From contig NC_009767.1 of the NCBI RefSeq assembly GCF_000017805.1, positions 1,860,001 through 1,924,000 of the forward strand: a stretch of DNA of 64,000 nt, given 5' to 3'. Source of the DNA: Roseiflexus castenholzii DSM 13941. Lineage in GTDB: Bacteria > Chloroflexota > Chloroflexia > Chloroflexales > Roseiflexaceae. Positions 8,577 to 15,882 of the stretch are shown piece after piece (position 1 is the first letter of the stretch; every line of letters starts with the position of its first letter). The notes under the pieces were generated by a model that had not been told where the DNA came from, did not search any database, and saw only the letters and a program-made list of their open reading frames with translations. Position numbers and translations under genes: made by a program.

Positions 8577-9992
8577 ATGGCTTCACAACCCGCGCAGAAA
8601 TCGGCGTATGGCAAGATGCTCGAAGAACTCCTGGGACCGAAGCAGACGTATGAGTCGGTGACCCGGACCATCGGCGACATCGTGCTGACGCCGATCAGAA
8701 AGACTCCATGGGGCTGGCCGGTTGGTTTCGTCATCGCCGCCCTTGGATTGCTCATGTACCTCTTCTCGCTGGCGGTTCTCTTTACCGTCGGTGTTGGTGT
8801 GTGGGGCATCAACATCCCGGTCGCCTGGGGGTTCGATATTATCAACTTTGTGTGGTGGATCGGCATCGGGCATGCCGGAACGCTCATTTCTGCCATTCTG
8901 CTCCTCTTCCGGCAAGACTGGCGCACGTCGATCAACCGTGCCGCCGAGGCGATGACGATCTTCGCCGTGGCATGCGCCGGGATTTATCCGCTGGTGCATA
9001 CCGGTCGCCCCTGGCTCGACTACTGGATGCTCCCCTACCCCGGTACGCTGGGGATGTGGCCGCAGTTCCGCAGCGCGCTCGAATGGGACGTTTTCGCTAT
9101 CTCGACCTATGCGACCGTTTCGATCCTGTTCTGGTACCTTGGGCTGATCCCCGACCTGGCATCGCTGCGCGATCGGGCGACGAATATATGGGTGAAGCGC
9201 TTCTATGGCTTTCTGGCGCTTGGCTGGCGTGGCGGCGCGCGCGACTGGAACCGCTATGAGGTGGCCTCGCTCATCCTTGCCGGTCTTTCGACGCCGCTGG
9301 TGCTCTCGGTGCACAGTATCATCAGTCTCGACTTTGCGATTTCGCAGTTGCCCGGCTGGCACGTGACGGTCTTCCCGCCGTACTTCGTGGCCGGCGCTGT
9401 TTACTGCGGCTTTGCCATGGTGATCCTGCTGCTGGTTCCGCTGCGCCGGTGGTACAAACTCCACGATTTGATCACGATCAAGCACTTCGATCTGATGGGC
9501 AAGGTGATGCTGGCATCGGGTCTCGTGGTGGCATACGGCTATTTCGCCGAGATATTCTACGCCTGGTATAGCGCGAATATCTATGAATATTTCCTCATTA
9601 CGAACCGCACGATGGGACCTTACGCCTGGAGTTACTGGGCGTTGATCGTGCTCAATGTCGCTATTCCACAGTTGCTGTGGTTCAAGCGTTTCCGTGTCAG
9701 CCTGCCATGGTTGTTCTTTATCTCGATCTGCATCAATATCGGCATGTGGTTCGAGCGGTGGGTGATCATCGTGCTCAGCCTGCACCGTGATTTTCTCCCG
9801 TCGTCGTGGGGGTACTACACGCCAAGCGTGTGGGATATCTCGCTGTATGCCGGGTCCTTCGGTTGGTTCTTCTTCCTGTTCTTCCTGTTCATTCGGTTGC
9901 TGCCGGCGATCTCGATCTTCGAGGTGCGCGACCTGGTGCATAAGACGGAAACCGAAAAAGCGCTGGCACACGGCAGCGCCGGACATCACTAG
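8577..9992 (+). CDS. actC: Alternative complex III subunit ActC, NrfD-like quinol-binding membrane protein
   Basis: A 471-residue integral membrane protein of the NrfD/PsrC family with about ten helices. It starts in the cytoplasm with a KQTYESVTRTIGD segment, which is conserved in ActC. Conserved-looking membrane charges and aromatics are seen around WWIGIGHAGTLISAILLLFR and LSVHSIISLDFAISQLPGWH. In the complex it binds menaquinol and may form a proton path. ATG 8577 is 72 bases after actB, with GGAG nearby. Together with ActF it forms the pseudo-symmetric membrane core. Confidence 0.92.
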   Translation: MASQPAQKSAYGKMLEELLGPKQTYESVTRTIGDIVLTPIRKTPWGWPVGFVIAALGLLMYLFSLAVLFTVGVGVWGINIPVAWGFDIINFVWWIGIGHAGTLISAILLLFRQDWRTSINRAAEAMTIFAVACAGIYPLVHTGRPWLDYWMLPYPGTLGMWPQFRSALEWDVFAISTYATVSILFWYLGLIPDLASLRDRATNIWVKRFYGFLALGWRGGARDWNRYEVASLILAGLSTPLVLSVHSIISLDFAISQLPGWHVTVFPPYFVAGAVYCGFAMVILLLVPLRRWYKLHDLITIKHFDLMGKVMLASGLVVAYGYFAEIFYAWYSANIYEYFLITNRTMGPYAWSYWALIVLNVAIPQLLWFKRFRVSLPWLFFISICINIGMWFERWVIIVLSLHRDFLPSSWGYYTPSVWDISLYAGSFGWFFFLFFLFIRLLPAISIFEVRDLVHKTETEKALAHGSAGHH

Positions 9993-10005
9993 GGGAGGCG
10001 TTGTG

Positions 10006-10584
10006 ATGTTGAAGCGGAATGCACGACAGCCAAAGGCGCTGAAGGTCTCGACCGGGCCGACCCTGTACGGGTTGATGGCTGAGTTCGATGACGCCGAGGC
10101 GCTGCTGGCAGCGGCGGAGAAGACACGCGACGCCGGGTATAAGCAGTTCGAGGCGTATACGCCGATGCCTATCCACGGGTTGGACGAAGCCGTCGGGTAT
10201 CGTGGGACGCGCCTTCCATGGGTGATCTTTGGTGCGGGGTTGTTGGGGGCATCGGGTATGTTTGCTTTGCAGACCTGGATCAACCTCGTGGAGTATCCGC
10301 TGAATATTGGCGGCCGGCCGTTGTTTAGCTGGCCTGCGTTTATCCCGGCAACGTTCGAGGGCATGGTGTTGCTGTCGGCATTTGCTGCCGTCTTTGGAAT
10401 GATCGCTGCATGCGGTCTGCCGCGACCATACCATCCGGTGTTCAATGCGCCGAATTTTGAGCGGGCGTCGGTTGATCGCTTCTTCCTGTGCATCGAAGCA
10501 GCCGACCCCAAGTTCGAACTGAAGCAGACGCGCCAGTTCCTGGAGAGCCTGGGTCCGCTGGCGGTCTCGACCGTAGATAACTAG
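10006..10584 (+). CDS. actD: Alternative complex III subunit ActD (DUF3341)
   Basis: A 192-residue membrane-associated subunit. The N-terminal soluble part contains LYGLMAEFDDAEALLAAAEKTRDAGY, the hallmark of DUF3341 proteins, and is followed by two membrane helices near residues 70-95 and 120-145. ATG 10006 lies seven bases after AGGGGAGG and only 13 bases after the actC stop; the longer frame from 9787 overlaps actC and is not used. ActD tethers the membrane core and contributes to the proposed proton path; it has no cofactor motif. Confidence 0.9.
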   Translation: MLKRNARQPKALKVSTGPTLYGLMAEFDDAEALLAAAEKTRDAGYKQFEAYTPMPIHGLDEAVGYRGTRLPWVIFGAGLLGASGMFALQTWINLVEYPLNIGGRPLFSWPAFIPATFEGMVLLSAFAAVFGMIAACGLPRPYHPVFNAPNFERASVDRFFLCIEAADPKFELKQTRQFLESLGPLAVSTVDN

Positions 10585-10594
10585 GGGAGCGACA

Positions 10595-11176
10595 ATGCTG
10601 AACCTGCGACAACGCCGCCGTCCAGGCTCGCTGATCGGACGGATTGTTCGGGCAGGGTGGCTGATGGCTGTTGTGTTGCTCATGACCGCCTGCCATCTTG
10701 AGATGTACGACCAGGCGAAATATAAGCCGCAGCAGGCGAGCGAGATTTTTGCCGACGGCGCTTCGGCGCGTCCGCTGGTGGAACATACGGTGGCGCGTGG
10801 TCGGTTGCGGATCGATGCAACCAGTACCGGGCGGGTCGATGGCGATCCGAATGGCGCGTATGTCACAACGATTCCGATCCGGATCACGCCGGAGTTGCTG
10901 GAACGCGGCGCACAACGTTACCGCATCTATTGCGCGGTGTGTCATGGCGTTAACGGCAACGGTCGCGGTCAGGTCGGTCTGCTGCTCAATCCGCGCCCGC
11001 CGTCGTTCTATGACCAGCGCCTGCTCGATATGCCCGATGGCGAGTACTATGATGTGCTGGTCAACGGCAGGAGAACCATGTATCCCTATGGGTATCGCGT
11101 CCAGAGCATCAGTGATCGCTGGGCGATTGTGGCGCATATCCGCGAGTTGCAGAAGAACCCGCCGCCGCAGAATTAG
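10595..11176 (+). CDS. actE: Alternative complex III subunit ActE, monoheme cytochrome c lipoprotein
   Basis: A 193-residue protein with a basic N terminus, a hydrophobic signal (AGWLMAVVLLMTAC) ending in an LMTAC lipobox, and a single heme site CAVCH near residue 112. A downstream MYPYGYRV methionine is a good axial-ligand candidate. It is a class I cytochrome c domain facing the periplasm and, with ActA, hands electrons to a soluble acceptor such as auracyanin. It starts 11 bases after actD with AGGGGAG in front. Confidence 0.92.
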   Translation: MLNLRQRRRPGSLIGRIVRAGWLMAVVLLMTACHLEMYDQAKYKPQQASEIFADGASARPLVEHTVARGRLRIDATSTGRVDGDPNGAYVTTIPIRITPELLERGAQRYRIYCAVCHGVNGNGRGQVGLLLNPRPPSFYDQRLLDMPDGEYYDVLVNGRRTMYPYGYRVQSISDRWAIVAHIRELQKNPPPQN

Positions 11177-11281
11177 GGGTGAAGAGTCAGGAATTGGAGA
11201 GCGGAAGAACCGGGCGCTTTGCGCCTGGGGTGGGATCCGAAAGCGAGATCGAGAGGATTCGCTCGTCCGAAAGGGATGACT

Positions 11282-12526
11282 ATGATCGCACAAGAGCCTG
11301 CTGCGCTTCGTCCGGCGCTGGGGCGCCTTCAGCAAGTGGCGCTGATCGTTGGGGGCGTTGCGATGCTGCTGGCAGTGGCCGGGGCATTTCTGGGAGCAGC
11401 GCAGTTCTTCCATTCGTACATCTTTGCGTATTTCTTCTGGATGGCGCTGTCGCTCGGCGGACTGCTGGTGCTGATGATCAACCATCTGACGCAAGGGGTT
11501 TGGGGGTTGATGCTGCGGCGCCTGCTGGAGGCGGCGGCGCTCACCCTGCCGCTGATGGCGATCCTGTTCTTGCCGATTGCGGCGGAGACGTTGATGGGGA
11601 CGCACTATCTCTTCCCCTGGACGAACCCGGAAGTCGTGGCAAACGATGAGGTGGTGGCGTTGAAAACGCCCTATCTCAATGTGCCCTTTTTCCTGGCGCG
11701 CGCAGTGATCTATTTTGTGCTATTCATCGGGATGGCATACCTGCTGCGGCAGTGGTCGCTCGAGGAAGACGCAAAAGGGTTCAGTGACGATCTGCGCGGT
11801 CGCTTCCAGCGCCTGAGCGGTCCTGGTATTGTTGTGCTGGTGATGGCGTGGACGTTTGCCGCGACCGACTGGGGAATGTCGCTGGAACCGGAATGGTTCT
11901 CCTCAATGTATCCGGTGACTTACATTGCCAGCATGCTGATTCTGACCTTCGGTGGCGGCATTATTGCGCTGGCTGTGCTCAAGTCGCGCAATTTGCTGCC
12001 GTTCGGTATTCCTGTTGATCGACTGCACGACCTGGGGAAGTTCCTGTTCGCGTTTGTGGCGGTTTGGGCGTATGTCAATTTCTCCGAGTACCTGATCATC
12101 TGGTCGGGGAATGTGCCGGAGTTGACGCCATGGCACGGGCATCGCTCGGCAGGCGGATGGGAGATTCTGGGCATCGTAATGATCTTCGGGCATTTTCTGC
12201 TGCCGTTCATGCTGCTGTTGAGCCGCTTTGCCAAGCGTCGGCTGGCGAATCTGACGGCGATTGCAATCTATCTGTACCTTATCGAGATCGTCTGGTATTT
12301 CTGGAAGATCATGCCCGCGTTCCATCCCGATGGGTTCCATATCCACTGGCTCGATCTGGTGACGCTCATTGCGATCGGCGGGTTGTGGCTGGGGGTGTTC
12401 GCCTGGAACTTGCAACGTGCGCCGTTGCTCGCGCCGAACGATTATCGCGTGCCGCTGCTGCGTCGCCAGGAGGCCAGCGGTCACGGCCATGGGCATCACG
12501 GCAAGGCGACTGCGGAACATCATTAA
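11282..12526 (+). CDS. actF: Alternative complex III subunit ActF, NrfD-like membrane protein
   Basis: A 414-residue polytopic membrane protein with about ten helices, homologous in style to ActC. Signature stretches include HSYIFAYFFWMALSLGGLLVLMINHLT and SLEPEWFSSMYPVTYI. It pairs with ActC in the membrane core. The frame is open from 11219, but AAGGG at 11271-11275 is spaced correctly for ATG 11282. The C terminus is histidine-rich (GHGHGHHGK). A hairpin terminator follows at 12552-12583, so the operon ends here; no ActG-like gene is seen. Confidence 0.92.
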   Translation: MIAQEPAALRPALGRLQQVALIVGGVAMLLAVAGAFLGAAQFFHSYIFAYFFWMALSLGGLLVLMINHLTQGVWGLMLRRLLEAAALTLPLMAILFLPIAAETLMGTHYLFPWTNPEVVANDEVVALKTPYLNVPFFLARAVIYFVLFIGMAYLLRQWSLEEDAKGFSDDLRGRFQRLSGPGIVVLVMAWTFAATDWGMSLEPEWFSSMYPVTYIASMLILTFGGGIIALAVLKSRNLLPFGIPVDRLHDLGKFLFAFVAVWAYVNFSEYLIIWSGNVPELTPWHGHRSAGGWEILGIVMIFGHFLLPFMLLLSRFAKRRLANLTAIAIYLYLIEIVWYFWKIMPAFHPDGFHIHWLDLVTLIAIGGLWLGVFAWNLQRAPLLAPNDYRVPLLRRQEASGHGHGHHGKATAEHH

Positions 12527-12551
12527 ACTTGCGTTGAATAACCGTTGAATG

Positions 12552-12583
12552 ACAAGAGGCACCCCGCTAGGGGCGCCTCTTGT
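12552..12583 (+). terminator. Transcription terminator of the act operon
   Basis: ACAAGAGGC-A-CCCC, loop GCTA, then GGGG-C-GCCTCTTGT: a 14-bp stem with one mismatch, followed by a weak TCTGATAT tract. It lies 26 bases after the actF stop. Confidence 0.75.
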
Positions 12584-12604
12584 TCTGATATGCATCAGCC
12601 ATCG

Positions 12605-13605
12605 TTGCGGGCGCAAGCCCTTCCTGAGGACGGGGAGTCTTTGTGCGGCGGGCTGAAGCCCTCCCTGAGGAGGGGGAAGCCCCTGCGGGGCTGATCGCTC
12701 GTGGCGGGTTGGGGGTCGGGGTGCGGAGCGGGTCGCCCCGCAGAGGCTTGCAGGACCTCAGCCAGGGCTTCAGCCCGCAGCGCTGGCGGCGGACGGTCGG
12801 GCTGAAGCCCTCCCTGAGGAGGGGGAAGCCCCTGCGGGGCTGATCGCTCGTGGCGGGTTGGGGGTCGGGGTGCGGAGCGGGTCGCCCCGCAGAGGCTTGC
12901 AGGACCTCAGCCAGGGCTTCAGCCCGCAGCGCTGGCGGCGGACGGTCGGGCTGAAGCCCTCCCTGAGGAGGGGGAAGCCCCTGCGGGGCTGATCGCTCGT
13001 GGCGGGTTGGGGGTCGGGGTGCGGAGCGGGTCGCCCCGCAGAGGCTTGCAGGACCTCAGCCAGGGCTTCAGCCCGCAGCGCTGGCGGCGGACGGTCGGGC
13101 TGAAGCCCTCCCTGAGGAGGGGGAAGCCCCTGCGGGGCTGATCGCTCGTGGCGGGTTGGGGGTCGGGGTGCGGAGCGGGTCGCCCCGCAGAGGCTTGCAA
13201 GACTTCAGCCAGGGCTTCAGCCCGCAGCGCTGGCGGCGGACGGTCGGGCTGAAGCCCTCCCTGAGGAGGGGGAAGCCCCTGCGGGGCTGATCGCTCGTGG
13301 CGGGTTGGGGGTCGGGGTGCGGAGCGGGTCGCCCCGCAGAGGCTTGCAGGACCTCAGCCAGGGCGTCAGCCCGCAGCGCTGGCGGCGGACGGTCGGGCTG
13401 AAGCCCTCCCTGAGGAGGGGGAAGCCCCTGCGGGGCTGATCGCTCGTGGCGGGTTGGGGGTCGGGGTGCGGAGCGGGTCGCCCCGCAGAGGCTTGCAGGA
13501 CCTCAGCCAGGGCTTCAGCCCGCAGCGCTGGCGGCGGACGGTCGGGCTGAAGCCCTCCCTGAGGAGGGGGAAGCCCCTGCGGGGCTGATCGCTCGTGGCG
13601 GGTTG
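12605..13605. repeat. Tandem array 1: 149-bp units, each an inverted pair of a REP-like palindrome
   Basis: Six full units and a partial one, with unit boundaries (at GACGGTCGGGCTGAAG or its first variant) at 12643, 12792, 12941, 13090, 13239, 13388 and 13537, a constant 149-bp period. A degenerate half unit lies at 12605-12640. Each unit contains one element reading GGGCTGAAGCCC...CTGAGG...AAGCCCC-TGC-GGGGCT and, about 45 bases later, its approximate reverse complement ending AGGGCTTCAGCCC. The units are nearly identical, so amplification is recent. Long reading frames through the array arise from the repeats and are not annotated as genes. Confidence 0.93.
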
Positions 13606-13607
13606 GC

Positions 13608-13645
13608 ATTTGGGCTAAGCGCCGGGAAGCCCCGTAGGGGTTTCA
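13608..13645. repeat. Divergent REP-like element at the 5' flank of the transposase
   Basis: The string GGGAAGCCCCGTAGGGGTTTC is a diverged form of the array element's AAGCCCC/GGGGCTT half. It could be the left-end recognition hairpin of the transposase unit. Confidence 0.45.
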
Positions 13646-13738
13646 ATGGCTCGAAGAAAAGCTTCGGGACGTATCGAAAAAAGGCGTCAGCCGGTATTCA
13701 AAATAAAGTCGTCCAAACATAGTGAACAGGACAAAACC

Positions 13739-14152
13739 ATGACCTGCTGGCGACTCCATTATCATCTCATCTGGTCGACCCAAGACCGTCAGCCTGCGCT
13801 CACAGCAGAAAGGGAGAAAATGTTCTATGGCGTGTTGTATCGCAAAGCCAAAGAGTTAGGCGTCAAGATCCACGCAGCGGGAAATGTGGAAGACCACGTG
13901 CATATCGTCGCCTCCATCCCGCCCAAACTGGCGGTTGCAGAGTTTATCCGTCATATAAAAGGCGCAAGCGCTCATGCTCTCAATCGCATTCCAGATAGCG
14001 ACGGTCAGTTCAAATGGCAGGTCGGCTACGGCGCGTTGAGCGTCAGCGAACAATCTCTGGAAACGGTGATGACGTATGCCGCCAGACAAAAGGAACACCA
14101 CCGGTCTGGAACGACAATTGTTGTTTACGAGCGAACAGAGGATGAGCCTTGA
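13739..14152 (+). CDS. tnpA: Y1 (HUH) transposase, IS200/REP-associated tyrosine transposase type
   Basis: A 137-residue single-domain transposase. The HUH motif HVH lies at about 53-55 in NVEDHVHIVASIPP, and the catalytic tyrosine is likely Y113 in MTYAARQKEHH, with Q117 completing the usual Y-x3-Q helix. Such enzymes cut and rejoin single-stranded DNA at hairpins. The frame is open from 13646, but ATG 13739 begins MTCWRLHYHLIWSTQ, the normal family start. It is intact and lies between two arrays of related palindromes, the arrangement expected of a RAYT and its REPs. No TnpB partner is present. Its codons and GC are milder than its flanks. Confidence 0.9.
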   Translation: MTCWRLHYHLIWSTQDRQPALTAEREKMFYGVLYRKAKELGVKIHAAGNVEDHVHIVASIPPKLAVAEFIRHIKGASAHALNRIPDSDGQFKWQVGYGALSVSEQSLETVMTYAARQKEHHRSGTTIVVYERTEDEP

Positions 14153-14182
14153 GAAGGCTCTCCATGCTTTGGGCACAGAACA

Positions 14183-15541
14183 GGCCAGCCCCAGTGGGGC
14201 TTCCACGACCTGAGTGAGGGCTTCAGCCCGAACGGATAACGCGGCGGTGGCACGTCCTGGTGGGGAGGGCGTGGGACCGTAGCGCGCGCGTAGGAACGGC
14301 CAGCCCCACTGGGGCTTCCACGACCTGAGTGAGGGCTTCAGCCCGAACGGATAACGCGGCGGTGGCACGTCCTGGTGGGGAGGGCGTAGGAACGGCCAGC
14401 CCCACCGGGGCTTCCACGACCTGAGTGAGGGCTTCAGCCCGAACAACGGATAACGCGGCGGTGGCACGTCCTGGTGGGGAGGGCGTGGGACCGTAGCGCG
14501 CGTAGGAACGGCCAGCCCCAGTGGGGCTTCCACGACCTGAGTGAGGGCTTCAGCCCGAACAACGGATAACGCGGCGGTGGCACGTCCTGGTGGGGAGGGC
14601 GTGGGACCGTAGCGCGCGCGTAGGAACGGCCAGCCCCAGTGGGGCTTCCACGACCTGAGTGAGGGCTTCAGCCCGAACGGATAACGCGGCGGTGGCACGT
14701 CCTGGTGGGGAGGGCGTGGGACCGTAGCGCGCGCGTAGGAACGGCCAGCCCCACTGGGGCTTCCACGACCTGAGTGAGGGCTTCAGCCCGAACGGATAAC
14801 GCGGCGGTGGCACGTCCTGGTGGGGAGGGCGTGGGACCGTAGCGCGCGCGTAGGAACGGCCAGCCCCACTGGGGCTTCCACGACCTGAGTGAGGGCTTCA
14901 GCCCGAACAACGGATAACGCGGCGGTGGCACGTCCTGGTGGGGAGGGCGTGGGACCGTAGCGCGCGCGTAGGAACGGCCAGCCCCACTGGGGCTTCCACG
15001 ACCTGAGTGAGGGCTTCAGCCCGAACGGATAACGCGGCGGTGGCACGTCCTGGTGGGGAGGGCGTGGGACCGTAGCGCGCGCGTAGGAACGGCCAGCCCC
15101 ACTGGGGCTTCCACGACCTGAGTGAGGGCTTCAGCCCGAACAACGGATAACGCGGCGGTGGCACGTCCTGGCGGGGAGGGCGTGGGACCGTAGCGCGCGC
15201 GTAGGAACGGCCAGCCCCACTGGGGCTTCCACGACCTGAGTGAGGGCTTCAGCCCGAACGGATAACGCGGCGGTGGCACGTCCTGGTGGGGAGGGCGTGG
15301 GACCGTAGCGCGCGTAGGAACGGCCAGCCCCAGTGGGGCTTCCACGACTGAGTGAGGGCTTCAGCCCGAACGGATAACGCGGCGGTGGCACGTCCTGGTG
15401 GGGAGGGCGTAGGAACGGCCAGCCCCACCGGGGCTTCCACGACCTGAGTGAGGGCTTCAGCCCGAACAACGGATAACGCGGCGGTGGCACGTCCTGGTGG
15501 GGAGGGCGTGGGACCGTAGCGCGCGTAGGAACGGCCAGCCC
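14183..15541. repeat. Tandem array 2: about 115-bp head-to-tail units of the same REP-like palindrome
   Basis: Twelve full units and a partial one start (GGCCAGCCCC) at 14183, 14298, 14394, 14510, 14628, 14743, 14858, 14976, 15091, 15209, 15322, 15417 and 15533. Spacings are 115, 96, 116, 118, 115, 115, 118, 115, 118, 113, 95 and 116. The variation comes from an optional AAC triplet after GCCCGAAC and from loss of about 19 bases around GGGACCGTAGCGCG. Each unit carries one element (CAGCCCC-ACT-GGGGCTT ... CTGAGTGAGGGCTTCAGCCC) in a single orientation. Unit lengths are mostly not multiples of three, so frames through the array shift and are not coding. Confidence 0.93.
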
Positions 15542-15703
15542 CGCATTGCGCGCTGGGACGGTCCCGTCTGGCATTCACTGGGAAATGATCTGAACAACGC
15601 AGTCACCGCCATCGCAGTGGCGGGATTGGACGTCTGCGTGGACGGTACATTCATCGATGCCGGGAACCCCAACGCCGACCGCATCGCGCCATGGGGAGCG
15701 CTG
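15542..15703 (+). pseudogene. Remnant of a beta-propeller-like repeat protein
   Basis: The frame gives RIARWDGPVWHSLGND, then AVTAIAVAGLDVCVDGTFIDAG and NPNADRIAPWG. This is the pattern of repeat proteins built from IARWDG-x-W-x2-LG, AIAV-x-G-x-DVYVGG-x-F and AGG-x-NADRIARWDG blocks. About one and a third repeats remain, with no start and no continuation, and the left edge is the last array unit. It is a truncated gene fragment joined to the array. The rest of 15703-15880 shows nothing I can assign. Confidence 0.55.
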
Positions 15704-15882
15704 CAACGTGTCTATCCGCCGCTGGTGTTGCAACAGAGAGAGGGTACAGGACAGGACCTTGACCCCGCGAGGTTCGCGGCGCTCGTTCAAGAGAGCGGTC
15801 CAGGATCCGCCGGCGCCCTCCAGACTGCTCTCATTCCGGCGGCGTGTGTGTCCTGTAGCGCTCTGCCGTGTGCGCTGCGTCT

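Noticed and set aside
12605..15541. Possible CRISPR array
   Set aside because: Units are contiguous repeats with no unique spacers of constant size, and no cas gene is near.
13856..15574. Long minus-strand open frames through array 2 encoding PPPRYPFGLKPSLRSW-type repeats, and similar frames at 12919-13609
   Set aside because: They arise from tandem repeats; most unit lengths (115, 116, 118) are not multiples of three, so frames shift between units, there are no ribosome-binding sites, and all frames are open alike because of high GC.
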